Origin: Turritopsis dohrnii
Lineage: Eukaryota; Cnidaria; Hydrozoa; Anthoathecata; Oceaniidae
Length of the DNA: 64,000 bases
Assembly (NCBI GenBank): GCA_027922465.2
Contig: BQMF02000204.1
Coordinates: 496,001-560,000 of the forward strand
Reading direction: 5' to 3'
The position numbers were made by a program, and so were the translations under genes. Positions 33,486 to 44,757 of the stretch are shown here, in pieces (position 1 is the first letter of the stretch; each line of letters starts with the position of its first letter). The notes under the pieces are model-generated. The model made no database searches. It was not told the DNA's origin and saw only the letters and a program-made list of their open reading frames with translations.

Positions 33486-33966
33486 CCTTAAAGGTATTAA
33501 ATTTCGCGGGTAGAAAATTTCGTGATTTTCGCGATAAAAATCGCGAAATTAAGTACCCGCGAAAAAATGTCCGAAACCAAAAATCGCGAAATTAAATACC
33601 CGCGAAATTTTCTACCCGAAATTTTAAATTCGCCAAATTTTGCATTCGAAAATTTTTCTTAGATTTTCCCATGCATTCTTAGCAGAACTAATGCATTCTT
33701 GTGAAGGGGAGAGTAAAATAAACAAGTTAATTCAAGTTTTTTACTGTTTCAGTCTATTTCTGCTGTTTGTTATTGTTTTAGTTTCCCTTTATCGAAAAAA
33801 AAACACGAATTAGAATACCCTGAAAATTTTCGTAAAACCGAAAATCGCGAAATTAAATACCCGCGAAAAATTTCCAAAGCCGAAAATCGCGAAATTAAAT
33901 ACCTGCGAAAAGTAAAAATTTTGCAAACGCGAAATTAAGTACCCACGAAATTTAATACCTTTAAGG
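33486..33966. mobile_element. Palindromic MITE with AATTTCGCG units (TA duplication)
   Basis: Ends CCTTAAAGGTATTAAATTTC at 33486 and its complement at 33966, TA on both sides (33484-33485, 33967-33968). The inside is made of GCGAAATTAA(A/G)TACCCGC units in both orientations. Non-coding. Confidence 0.8.
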
Positions 33967-34567
33967 TATGTATTTTCACTACCAAAGTTTTTTTTTCCAT
34001 TTGGGATTTATATATGGTCATTTTTAGCACAAAATAAACAATGAGGTGAACATATTTTTTTGAAGAGAGATGTTTATTCTGAATATATACTTGAACTATT
34101 CTGTCCTAATTTGAAATGTTACACGTAATATTTGTTACTCAGAGATTTTGATTGCTTTTGATAGTTATTTGCTTACCGTATTCTCTGTAATAAGTGCGGC
34201 GCTTACAATTTTTTTTTGGAAATTAGGGGGGGAGGGGGGGGGGGGGGGGGCACTTATTAGAGAGGGGTGCTAATTGGAGAGGGGCGCTTATAAAAACATT
34301 TTGAAATGGTCATGCTAGCTGTGAACGAGGCATAATATTTTCATGGCAACGAAATAAGATTTTTTACTTATAACTTAAATTTAGACATTTTAGTCTTCTG
34401 TTTCTATTATATACAGAATTTTCGCTTTTTGTTCAAAGTTCTAATTACCACCCGGGCGCTTATAAATTTCTGAGTCTAGTCTAATTTCTGTCTAGTCACT
34501 CTACAAGCGCCCGGGAGAGGGGCTCTTATAAAAATATTTTTGACTAGAAGGGATGCTTATTAGAGAA

Positions 34568-34606
<39 letters not shown>

Positions 34607-35232
34607 TTACTGGAGAGGGGCGCTAGTTAGAGAGAATACGGCATATATGACTACCCAAAAGTATACCGTGGTATCAAAATTAAGTTTAGCAATTTTATTT
34701 TCTTCTTTTGTACAGAAAACCTGTATACAAATTTGATTGTATAATGTTTGTAAGATAGTTTTGTCCGAGTTACAAAAGGCAAGTGTTCTGTTAAGTTACA
34801 TTGTTTACCCTTATTTTATGGTATAAAGGATAGGAAACTTGTCAAGCTTCTGCAACAATAAAGATCATACATGATGAAATTGTCTTACACATTGATGGAG
34901 TTGTTGATATGCAGTTGTTTAAGGAGAAATATTAGTCGCATTTAGGTCTTATAATTTTTAGCTACGTGTCCATAGTAACTTCTCAGTCACTTTTTAACTC
35001 CACGGCAAAAACTTTTAAGAGAAACCTTATCATTTGACCGTGAACAACTTCATTTCATAATAAGTTCAAAGTAAGTTTTTCTGTGGTATTAAATTCAATC
35101 TTAGTATTAGGTTGATGGTACCTATTTAATGATACATTTTTTCTCATGGTTATCAATGTACACATAATAATTGATAAAATGTTTGCAACTTTGGGGAAAT
35201 ATATAGTCGCATTTTTGCGAATCTTGTTTTAT
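33967..35232 (-). repeat. Right arm of the long inverted repeat
   Basis: Inverse of 30550-31356; carries the CCGTATTCTCT MITE in its middle. Confidence 0.65.
34176..34641. mobile_element. CCGTATTCTCT MITE with long poly-G tracts
   Basis: CCGTATTCTCT at 34176 and its complement at 34631-34641 define the ends. Inside are GAGGGGCGCTTAT-type units and two G runs (about 34226-34250 and about 34567-34603). It is absent at the equivalent place in both the 22800 and 30550 copies of the host repeat, so it inserted after those copies arose. Related by its end to the element at 36848. Confidence 0.75.
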
Positions 35233-36323
35233 GTAAACTTTGGCCATTTTTTGTTTTAAATCAAAGTTTGAAACGCAATGGATTTTTCACTTTAATTTTT
35301 TTATTGAAAAAGTTTTTGGTTTTTTTTGGCTCTTACAGAATGTTTTTAACAAATCTTATTTTAATTATAAAAATTATAAAATATGTATCCATGGTTTCAA
35401 CTCACACATTTCTCTTGTTTGTAGCAAATACTTTCTACTATTACTTGTTAAGCCTTATTTACACTTTTTGAAAGGTATATTAGCATCAGTGTAACTTAGA
35501 CCTAAGAGATAACAAAAAGTAACAAAGTTTTGTGCATATTTTCATCTGTTTAAGTGTAGATCTATTTGGTTTGCATATTGCAAGTTGGTTTTGAAATGCC
35601 AAAAACTGATTTTGTCGAAATATTTAAGCATATAACTTTGCCTCATATCAGGTCCCAAATCAACCCAAACATTTTTTTTTCGGCCAAAAACTTGTTTTCG
35701 TTTCCGCTGTTAATGTATAGCTTGCTGTCTGTATAAATTGGAATGCTTGAGCGCGGGGGCATTTTTAGCTAAAGCTACATGCTAGTTACAAAACTTTTTA
35801 AGACAACACCGAACTAAGGATTTATTTCCATCATTTAATGTTTTTGGTATTGAATCATTTATGTTCCAAGTCTGTAAGAACCATTACTACATCCTTTCAC
35901 TACACAAATGATACGTCATTTTGATTTTACATTGAAAGTTTACTCGAAATTTTTGTGCTAAATTCACATGGAGTTGTTTCTATGGAGACGCGCTTATTTT
36001 TAAACCCGTGTATTTAAACATTGAGCCGGGTCAACTAGCTTTGCTCAACAACCCGCTTTCGTAACCTGGTACAAAAGGTTGACCCATGGCTTTAGCTCGC
36101 CTCTTTTTTTATGTAAACGTTATATGAAATGGGCCAACTCGCCTAATATAATCAGGCCGTTTGAATTCATGAAAATGAAAACAGCATCAGAAAAGAGAAG
36201 GCATTGTGAAATTGCAATTCTTCTTGTAAAAATTTAATGTAATTTTTAGAATAAAAAAATTTTTAGATTTCTACCAAGCAAAAAAATATATTTCAACCGG
36301 TACTTTTAATTTTCAAATCTCGG

Positions 36324-36400
36324 ATTGCATTTTAATTATTATGGCACGTTGTCAACCTGTAATTGCATTTTAATTATTATGGCACGTTGTCAACCTGTAA
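36324..36400 (+). repeat. 38-bp tandem duplication
   Basis: ATTGCATTTTAATTATTATG begins at 36324 and again at 36362; both 38-bp copies are identical. Confidence 0.85.
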
Positions 36401-36847
36401 TTGTTCGCATTCTTTTTTTCTTTCTTTTTTTTTTTTTTTAGGAAGCGTTTGGGATATCTAAAAATATTTTTTGAATCAATGTGAAACAAAACATATTTTA
36501 TTTCTTCATTTCACTTTTTTTTTTAAGTAAAGTACTTTTTGAGTGGGATACTCACAGCTGTTCTCAATTAGCGTTATCAAACATTACATTGAGTTGAAGT
36601 TCCCTTTTAACTATTGTTATAGGAATTGGAAACAAAAAGACACATTCACACAATCACATAACAATAACCTCCTGAAAACAAAGCATGATTTTAAATAGGT
36701 TTTCACCTTTCAGATAGACGGTCCCACTTAACGTTTTTCAGTCAAAATTCGAAAGTTTAGGATGCTGTTACCTGTCATTTTTCATCATTTTTCATTCTGT
36801 CTATTACTATCACATGAAAGCCTAAAGAAAGGCTGAGTTCTGAATTA

Positions 36848-37291
36848 CCGCATTTCCTCTAATAAACGCCGCCCTCTGATAAACGCCACACTCTATTAAA
36901 CGCCGCACTTATATCCGAACGTTTGTAGTAAACGCCGCCCTCTAATAAACGCCTCCCTCTATTAAACGCCGCATCTTGAAAAGCGGCGTTTATTAGAAAA
37001 CAGGCTAAACAAGAATTACAAAAAAGTTTTCATCTCATACTAGAAAACGGCGACAGTGATATTGCTCTTCTTTGACAATTTCGTGAACATATCTTTTGTG
37101 TAAAACATTTTCACACAATCTCTTGTAACGTTTTTTAGGATAAGAAAACATTGTTGTTTAAATTTGCTTCTGTCCAATTGTTCATTTTGTAATAAACGCC
37201 GCCCTCTAATGAACGCCTCCCTCTATTAAACGCCGCATCCAAAAGCTTGAATTTGTAATAAACGCTGCGGCGTTTATTAAAGGAAATACGG
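36848..37291. mobile_element. CCGNATTTCCT MITE with AATAAACGCCGC units (TA duplication)
   Basis: Ends CCGCATTTCCTCTAATAAAC at 36848 and the complement at 37291, with TA on both sides (36846-36847, 37292-37293). The unit CTAATAAACGCCGCCCT repeats inside in both orientations. Confidence 0.8.
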
Positions 37292-37749
37292 TATGTGATC
37301 GCTAAGAAGGTTGAAATACTGAGACCAACCTTAACATTCTTTTGACATCTCATCTTAACAAGTGTTCTAAGCAAATTTACTATATAAAACCCGTTTGCAA
37401 TATATTGCTTTGTCACTATCTGTCACTACTTTAGGTCAATTGTCTTCTGATGTAGCCCTGGCATATCGTCTAACGTAATTATGTCATCTCTTAAATCTAT
37501 CGGTCTCCGTATCAGGATCGCCTAAATGAAAGTCATCACAGAAATTACAAAATATCAATTGTTTTGACGCACCAATATATTGGAGTCCATAAAGGGTCAC
37601 GAGGCCGAGCAAAACGTTCGACCGAGACTTTCCAGAAATCGAGTATTTTCAAAATTCATGTTTTGTTTACATAAAACTATATTTGCTACATTTGTAAGGA
37701 TTTATATCAGATTTACTAGCATCCCAGTTAAAAACAGTTCATCGTATGT

Positions 37750-38600
37750 AAGTTCGCAAAAAATGCGTCAACCCGCTCGAAAAACTGATCAAAAAAATGT
37801 ATGGGATCGTTTCGCTACGATCAATCGTTAAGAGATATCTCCCACTAAAGATTTTGAAGACACCACAACCGCATCACCCAAAAAAAAGTTTTTTCGTCAC
37901 CTAATCGCCTATATCACGGACCCCAAAATGTCAGTTATCCCTATTGGTTCTCGAGACATATCCCCAAAAACGTCGCATTCGATTGGGGATGCAATGCAAT
38001 GGCGTTCAATTGGGAATGAAAAACAATGGTTTCCCCGTGAGAAAAAAGTACTGGCGTCTCGCCAGTGCTTTCATATAATGGTCAATGGTGTAATGAACGT
38101 TATAATGACCATGTTTTAAAAGATTTTGATCGTAAAATTCAACGAAATCTAACACTCTCTAAACTAAAAGTGATACGCACACACGCATATTAGTATAATA
38201 AGACAAGCATCCGGGAGAAAACATTTTGCTGAGTATTACTTCGAAAACGATGCGTCAAATGGGGTTTTCCGGTGTGCGTTACCCGTGACTAAAAATTAAA
38301 TTACGGAATCGTGACTGGAAAGTGCACACATGTTATAGAGCTCGAAAAACTGATTGAAATACTGTATGGGATCGTTTCGCTACGTTACCGAGATGAGATT
38401 TTGATGACGTCATAACCGCAGTATCAAATAAAAATTACGCCCAAATTTTTCGTCATTGCCTGTATAGCGGACCTCACAAAACGTCTGTTGTCCCTACTGG
38501 CTCTCGATATATTTCCCCTAAAACATCGCGTTCGATTGGGGATGCAATGCAATGGTTGCCCCGTGATCATAATGAAAACTGACGTCATGCCACGTGCTTT
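37750..38600 (+). repeat. Arm repeats flanking the old DIRS element, two units
   Basis: Units near 37770-38060 and 38340-38600 share CTCGAAAAACTGAT, ATGGGATCGTTTCGCTACG, TCTCGAGACATATCCCC-type and GATTGGGGATGCAATGCAAT blocks. Inverted relatives lie at about 51545-52330 and 57125-57360. They probably belong to the terminal region of the same retroelement family. No coding frame. Confidence 0.6.
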
Positions 38601-38608
38601 TTTATACT

Positions 38609-38745
38609 AAATGGGTTTATTTACGATTTCGAAATAAATTTCGGTACCGGTGTAAGTGAATTAAGCATGACGTGGCATAGTTTATAAAGGGCGGATCTCT
38701 CAAATCAAAATTCACACGTCGTTTAGATACTTTTGTGACTAGAAG
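38609..38745 (+). repeat. Left terminal direct repeat of the old DIRS-like element
   Basis: About 137 bp almost identical to 47466-47603. It ends at GTGACTAGAAG, 15 bp before the first in-frame Met of gag at 38761. It may carry the promoter (TTTATAAAGGGCGGATC resembles a TATA box with start region); that is inference. Confidence 0.8.
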
Positions 38746-38760
38746 TTGGAATATTTCACT

Positions 38761-39737
38761 ATGCACCGATTACGAAATATTTTGGGAAGGAAACGTTCTG
38801 AACCTACCAATGAAGAAACAACTTCCATTTCGTGAGAAGTTATTCATCTTCAACAATAACATCTGCAGATCAAAAGATAAATAATATATCAACTGAAACT
38901 CCGATACCGATCATCACAACATCGAATGATCCAATCGTCATTTCAAAACCGTCGAGTCCAAAGAAGAGCAAAGTCAGAGACTGTGCTGTACAACAGGAGG
39001 AGGTATATCCCATTAATAACTTTATTGAGTTTCAAGAAAACATGAAGGCCTTTTTCGATGAAAAATTCGAACAAATGAATTCTATGAGGCTGCAGGATAA
39101 GATTGCTCTTCATAAACAGATCGTGTCACAGGGAAAGGAAAGGAGCCAAATGTCTTTTAAATACAAATCGAACAAAATACAGGATGACTTTCTTGTATCA
39201 TTGTCTAATAATATTGATGAAGCTAGATCTGTAGCAGAAGCAAGATCCAAGAGGCGTCTCAGCACAAAATTTGACGACATTGACGAGCAAATTCGTAAAA
39301 GGCGAAAAGTTATCAGGATGGCTGATAAATCTCCTGGTGGATGGGACACCGTAAGGAAATACCTTACAGACAATTTGGCTAGTGATTCCGACGATGACAA
39401 AAAGATACGTCAAGCAGAATTTCGTGCTTTGACCAAAAAATCCAAGGCAAACAAGCAATTTAATTTGAACCCCAGGTACATGAAACAAGATGGTCATCAA
39501 CCTAACTTCCAGCGTCCGTTAAGCGTTCTTCCTCCGAATTCGTTTGCACATCAGCATCGAAACGCATTACCTGGCAATTTTACAAATCCTCTTCAGCCCT
39601 TTTCGTGGGCAGGCACTTCTGGAGTCAGAAGTGCCGCACCATTTGCAGGCAGAATAAGCCCGATCAACTTATGCTTCAACTGCTGCAACCCAGGTCACTG
39701 GAAGCATTCCTGCCCAGCAAGAAACACCATCCAATAA
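38761..39737 (+). pseudogene. Gag-like protein with CCHC zinc knuckle (old DIRS element)
   Basis: Starts MHRLRNILGRKRSEP at 38761; a one-base shift near 38828 leads into the long frame 38832-39737. The C-terminal part has a zinc knuckle CFNCCNPGHWKHSC (CX2CX4HX4C), a nucleic-acid binding mark of Gag. The middle is charged with a Lys/Arg cluster. The stop at 39737 is followed directly by the reverse transcriptase reading frame. Confidence 0.7.
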
Positions 39738-39946
39738 AGGTATCAAAACTTTTTCATCTAAAAGCAGTAAATGTAATATTAAGGGAAGTTTAAAAAGTCA
39801 TTTGAATTATTGGGAGAAAGAGTTACAAGCCAGTCCTTTTATACTAAAAACCCTTAAAAGTGGATATAAAATTCCTTTCAGATATAAACCTCCATCTTTA
39901 GAAATCAAAAATAACAATTCAGCTTTGTGTGATCCCGATTATGTAA

Positions 39947-40044
39947 AATTTTATTTCGTGGAACCTCCGTAGATCTAATACGGCTATCTCATCCCATAAC
40001 CCTTTGAGGTCAACAAGTGCGGAGCGCTTGTTGGCTTGCTCCTC
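39947..40044 (+). repeat. Left inverted terminal repeat of the inner DIRS element
   Basis: Its complement lies at 44231-44330 with two or so mismatches. Its inner part (CTAATACGGCTATCTCATCC) is also inverted in the right terminus near 44660-44686. Confidence 0.85.
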
Positions 40045-40252
40045 TTTCTCATTTCGCTCAGCACGAAGCAGGACATTAATCAAAACATTCAGGTAATTTG
40101 ATCTTAATAATCTTTGATTATCTCAATAAGCCTATTCAGAATTACTCCCTCATTAATTCTCCAGGCTTGACGTGTGTCAATGTAAAGGCCAAGTTAAGCA
40201 ATTTATTTATTTTAACCTCGTTTTTTCTACTCCATGATTCTTTTTAAAGGAC

Positions 40253-41280
40253 ATGGACATGGTAGAAAGTCCAAACGAGATGGAGAATGGCGATGGAACG
40301 AATAATAACGTCATCGACCAACCCCAGGATGAAACAGCTGAAGCTGTCATCGAAGCTTTGACCGAAGCTGTAACAGAATATCATGATACTGATGTACAGG
40401 ATGCAATACCTGCATCAGGAGCTGTATCTCGAGGGTCAAAACGAAAGCATGATGAAATAGAACAGGAGGAGGGGGACTCGAGCTCTGAATCTGATGATTC
40501 TGAAAGTTCTGAGGAAACTGAAGGTATTGAACCTATGTTTTCAACCAAACGTTTTGAAATCATTACATCAGATAAAGAAAATGTGTATGAACTGCCAAGT
40601 GATATGGCAAGGTATGTCAACGACAAGTTCAGTAGTCACATTCAAGACAAGGATGTAAAAGAGAAACTCCTGCATAAAATCCTACACCCTCCAACATCCA
40701 TTCCTGTGATGAGTTGGATCAATTTTTACGATCCATTCTGGATGACAAAAGGAAGCATAAAGAAAATTCTTTAGAAGCTACCTTTAAACGTCTCCAGGAA
40801 AAAACTCTGCAAGTAATGGGACCTTTGTCTCGTTTATGGATGGCATTGGATAAAGCAAATAATTCCAAGAAACAAAAAATTCAGGTTTCACTTGATGATT
40901 TGTTGCAATACACAGAACAAACTGTTCTTTTGGTGGGCCAGTCCTTTAATTCTGTGACATATTACAGGCGATTGAATGCCTTAAGTGCAATCATACAAGA
41001 GTCACAAGCCAAAAGACTCTTGAAAGATAAAACGCAAGTATTGGGTGGAGGTTCGTTGCTTTTTGGGAAAAAGTTCACAGATGACATTACAAAGTCTCTG
41101 AAAAATAAACAAAAATGCACGGAACTATTGAGAAATGAGTCCACCTCCTCACCGAAAAGGAAAAAACCCTTTCGAAAAGGCTCCTCATCAACAACAACAA
41201 AGATCCAACAAAACCACCAATCTGATGGGGGGCGATCGTTCTATGTGGTCAAAGGTTCAAACCAACAGTCAAGAGGTAAG
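40253..41280 (+). CDS. Gag-like protein of the inner DIRS element
   Basis: Starts MDMVESPNEMENGDG and has an acidic Ser/Glu-rich stretch (GDSSSESDDSESSEET, about residue 75-92) after a basic nuclear-localisation-like SKRKHDE. Near 40712 one base is missing, and the frame continues in LDQFLRSILDDKRKH and VMGPLSRLWMALD, a region conserved in DIRS Gag proteins. It ends in a basic KRKKPFRKGSSSTTT tail. A strong donor, AAGAG/GTAAGAAG (intron from 41276), can splice in frame to a short RGG exon at 44471-44520; otherwise the frame runs on without known homology to 41898. There is no zinc knuckle; the spliced RGG tail would replace it as RNA-binding part. Confidence 0.65.
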
Positions 41281-43412
41281 AAGTTCTTGGTCAAAAAATT
41301 TCATTACTTTTCCCGACATTGTACCCATGAACAGTTTGAAGGTTCATCCAGCGGTGAGATCACTTTTTCCAGAACCCCTACCAAAAGTTCCACTAGCAGG
41401 TCGACTTCGACATTTCATAAACAATTGGGAAAAACTTACACAAGATCCCCAAATCCTTCAGATTGTTCTGGGGTACGAAATTCCATTCCTTCGAAGCCCT
41501 GTACAGACCCAAAATCCACACCCAGTTCAGTTCAGTGTGGATCAAAAAGTTTTGGTCCAAACAGAGATAGGGGAAATGTTAAGAAAAGGTGCAATTCAAA
41601 GGGTTCAGCCTTTACCAGGTCAGATCCTAAGCAATATATTTCTGGTCGACAAAAAGGACGGGGGGAAAAGACCTGTAATAAATCTGAAACACCTGAACTC
41701 ACATATACCCTATCAGCACTTCAAAATGGAGGGGATTCATTTTTTGAAGGATCTTCTCCAAAAAGACGACTTTCTGTGCAAACTGGATTTAAAGGATGCT
41801 TACTTCAGCATCCCAATGCACCAGAAGTCCAAGAAGTATCTGAGGTTTTTTATGGGAAGGCTCCCTGTACGAGTTCCTGTGTCTTTGTTTTGGACTAGGC
41901 CCAGCCCCTCTAATTTTTACAAAGCTTATGAAAATACCCATAGCAGTATTAAGGAGATTGAACATCCGGGTGATAGTGTATCTGGACGACCTATTATTAA
42001 TGAGTCAATCAAGGACAGGCCTGGAATGGGCAAGAGATACAACAATCTTTCTACTGCAAAACTTAGGGTTTGTCATAAATCTGAAGAAGTCCCTAATGGA
42101 ACCAACACAATCAATTGTGTTCTTGGGAATCCTGGTGAATTCAGTAACAATGGAGATATCTCTGCCTCAGGACAAAGTGTCTGCAATAGTGGAAACTTGC
42201 AAAATATTTATCCTCCATCGCCAAGTATCGATTTTAGAATTAACAAAACTAATAGGGACGTTATCTTTTTCGGCCCAGGCGGTTCTACCAGGAAGGTTGA
42301 ATCAGAGGTTTCTTCAAGTACAACAAATACAAGAGCTAAGAAACTCGATGTCCTACAGCACAGAAATTATTTTAAATCAGAACTCCATTCAGGAACTCAC
42401 TTGGTGGAAAGAGAATCTCCAACTGTCAAATGGGAGACCTCTCAGAACACAGCCTCCTCAGGCAATCATTCAAACAGATGCCTCATTAACCGGTTGGGGG
42501 GCAGTGTGTCAGGGAATTTCGACAGGGAGCTCTTGGTCAGCACAAGAAAGGAAGTTACACATCAACATCCTAGAAATGATGGCCATAATTATAGCCTTAA
42601 AAACATTTACAAAGTCAGGAAAACTGAAGTCCTTGCATTTCCAGATAGACAACATGACAGCATTGTCATACCTTCTAAAGATGGGGGGTCTAAACAATCA
42701 CCATCTTCTCCAACTCTCCAAAGAGTTCTGGAATCATGCTATACAGAATTGGGTCACAGTTACTGCCGAATACCTGCCCAGCAGGTTGAATCAAACCGCC
42801 GATTGGGAGTCAAGGCACCACCACCGGGACCCCAGCGAGTGGAAACTGAACCCGACAATATTTGTTCGGTTAACTCAAATGTTGTGGAAACCCGACATGG
42901 ATCTGTTTGCCTTGAGGTTAAACAACCAAGTTCCCAGTTACATGTCGTGGAGACCAGACCCAGGTTCCAAGGCAGTGGATGCCTTGCAACAGCAGTGGAC
43001 ACATCTTTTGCCATACGCTTTCCCCCCTTTTTGCCTAATAGGAAGGGTTCTCCAGAAGGTCATCAACGACAAAGTAAGAAGATTAATCATTGTAACACCA
43101 ACATGGCAGACACAGCCTTGGTACAGTCAACTGCCCCAACTGTCTGTCCAGAACCCAATACTTATGCAAAAACAAAATTTATTAAGAAATCCAAAGGGGG
43201 AATTACATCAACTCGTTGTTCAGGGTCAGCTTCAATTAGCGGCTTGGATAGTTTCCGGTCTTCCTTGGTGTCAAAAGGCTTATCGCAAGAATCTGCAAAA
43301 CTTATCTCAAACTGCAGAAGACAGAGTTCATTATCTTCTTACAAATCGTCCTGGGGAATCTGGACTAGCTGGTGTAGTGGAAGGAAAATTAATCCCATTT
43401 ATTGTGATGTGA
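41135..43412 (+). CDS. Reverse transcriptase-RNase H of the inner DIRS element
   Basis: The first frame (from 41135) carries GGKRPVINLKHLNSH and CKLDLKDAYFSIPMHQKSK. At about 41848-41853 one extra base shifts the frame, and the second runs to 43412 with the active site VYLDDLLL, NLKKSLMEP, the RNase H motifs QTDASLTGWGAV, NILEMMAI and QIDNMTALSYL, and the DIRS-specific tail MDLFALRLNNQ...LAAWIVSG. Its 3' end overlaps the recombinase gene in another frame, as is usual in DIRS1-like elements. The open but unrelated continuation of the first frame between about 41880 and 43100 is a shadow. Confidence 0.8.
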
Positions 43413-44228
43413 GCTTAGTTTGTAATTTTTTATCAGACAAATTTAACGAAGGTCTTGAATATAGTACACTTAATGGTTATAGGTCAGCCATCTCCGCATA
43501 TCATGCTTATGTAGAAGGAAAGCCAGTAGGACAACATTCCCTTGTTTGTCAGTTACTGTCTGGGGTCTTCAATTTGAGACCCACTAAACCTAGATACACT
43601 TTCATTTGGGGATGTACAGTTAGTTTTGGATTTCATTTCCACATTGCCAGCCAATAGTTCCATGGACATGCGTCTTCTATCTCAGAAACTAGTTACTCTG
43701 TTAGCCCTAACAGCGGCATCACGTGGTTCAGAAATAAGTTGCTTGAATATCAAGTATATGGTTCGAACCGGTGATAAATATGTTTTTCACTTTGATAAGT
43801 TAATCAAAAGCTGGAAGCGAGGTCGTCCACCCCCTTCAGTCGAATTCAAGAAATTTGAAAAAAATGAAAAATTGTGTGTGGTAAGGGCTATAGACTGTTA
43901 CATTGAAAGAACTCAGCAATGGCGTACGGAGGGTCAAAATGGACTCCTTCTCAGCACTGTTAAGCCACACCAAGAAGTTACCCGCTCAACAGTAGCAAAT
44001 TGGATGAAACAAATGTTGGGGAAGGCCGGGGTCGATACCTCACAATTTAAGGCTCATTCAACACGCTCAGCATCAACATCCAAGGTCAAGGTTCTGGGTC
44101 TCTCCCTACAGGATGTTCTCAACCGTGGTAATTGGTCTGGGTCTACCGTGTGGCAGAGGCACTACCATAAATTCATACCTAGCAGTTCTGATAGATTTCA
44201 AACAACTTTATTACAAGGTGCGCTTTGA
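43103..44228 (+). CDS. Tyrosine recombinase of the inner DIRS element
   Basis: It begins in the frame overlapping the reverse transcriptase (candidate Met at 43103). It reads GLDSFRSSLVSKGLS, SYKSSWGIWTSWC and NGYRSAISAYH (SAM-like core-binding part). One extra G near 43608-43611 shifts the frame. The catalytic part follows: AASRGSEI (Arg I), HSTRSAST (His-x-x-Arg), then NRGNWSGSTVWQRHYHK with Trp and the Tyr nucleophile. It ends at 44228, just before the internal complementary region. The enzyme would integrate a circular cDNA by strand exchange, in agreement with the duplication-free AATT junctions. Confidence 0.8.
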
Positions 44229-44230
44229 AC

Positions 44231-44407
44231 GAGGAGCAAGCCAACAAGCGCTCCGCACTTGTTGACCTCAAAGGGTTATGGGATGAGATAGCCGTATTGG
44301 ATCTACGGAGGTTCCACGAAATAAAATTTTTCAATTTTATAAGGCCGCGCAGCGGCCGCAATGAAATTGTGATTTTATGAGTGGAACTGGAGTACGATCT
44401 AATACGA
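44231..44407 (+). repeat. Internal complementary region of the inner DIRS element
   Basis: 44231-44330 is complementary to the left terminus and 44324-44407 to the right terminus. They meet at AAAATTTTTCAATTTT, which reads as the junction of the two element ends. It includes the palindromic GGCCGCGCAGCGGCCGC. Confidence 0.85.
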
Positions 44408-44470
44408 TCCCACCCACCACATACCCCGTATTAAGCCAGTCTTAAACTTTTATTCTTTACTTCTCTTTAG

Positions 44471-44520
44471 GAAGTTATCGTGGTGGATATCGCGGTCGAG
44501 GTCGTGGTTCTCATTTTTGA
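44471..44520 (+). CDS. Candidate terminal RGG exon of Gag
   Basis: It follows a pyrimidine-rich acceptor (TTCTCTTTAG, 44461-44470) and encodes SYRGGYRGRGRGSHF then a stop. Joined to the donor at 41275/41276 it continues Gag in frame (phase 1). It lies after the internal complementary region, outside all known DIRS ORFs, in otherwise non-coding DNA. RGG tails bind RNA. The splice would remove 3195 bp holding the reverse transcriptase and recombinase, so it could separate Gag from Pol expression. Sequence-based prediction only. Confidence 0.5.
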
Positions 44521-44624
44521 GAAATAAATGCATTTATATGCTTTGTGTTACATTTTTGTTTTTCCTTCGTCTGCGCTCCCCATGCAACTTATTGTATTCC
44601 CAGTATATATGTAGATACGTCTTC

Positions 44625-44757
44625 CAACAAACGTCCTGCACTTGTCGAGCTCAAAGGATTATGGGATGAGATAGCCGTATTAGATCGTACTCCAGTTCCA
44701 CTCATAAAATCACAATTTCATTGCGGCCGCTGCGCGGCCTTATAAAATTGAAAAATT
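44625..44757 (+). repeat. Right inverted terminal repeat of the inner DIRS element
   Basis: The inner part is the inverse of the left terminus (GGGATGAGATAGCCGTATTA). The outer 80 bp match the complement of 44324-44407, ending at AAAAATT. Confidence 0.85.

Larger units (their letters stand above)
29951..36159. mobile_element. Probable Harbinger-like element with long internal palindrome
   Basis: GGGCCTGTTCATATAAGGCG at 29951 (after TTA) faces a degenerate complement ending in CAGGCCG at 36159, matching over about 30 bp with gaps. The right flank reads TTT rather than TTA. The interior has no transposase; it is dominated by an inverted pair of about 800-bp arms and by two younger MITEs. Element boundaries are tentative. 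Confidence 0.4.
39947..44757 (+). mobile_element. DIRS1-like retrotransposon, complete structure, inserted in the older element
   Basis: Left inverted terminal repeat 39947-40044, gag, reverse transcriptase-RNase H, tyrosine recombinase, an internal complementary region (44231-44407) and right inverted terminal repeat (44625-44757). The internal region contains the complements of both outer ends joined at their tips, as in DIRS-1 of Dictyostelium, where it templates a circular intermediate. AATT is present at both borders (39947-39950, 44754-44757), and the host frame is exact if one copy is kept, so there is no conventional target duplication. Three one-base indels suggest the copy is recently inactivated or affected by sequencing error. 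Confidence 0.9.

Noticed and set aside
41880..43100. Long plus-strand frame continuing the first reverse transcriptase frame
   Set aside because: The conserved polymerase and RNase H motifs are in the other frame after a one-base insertion; this stretch is a low-stop shadow until the recombinase begins in it.
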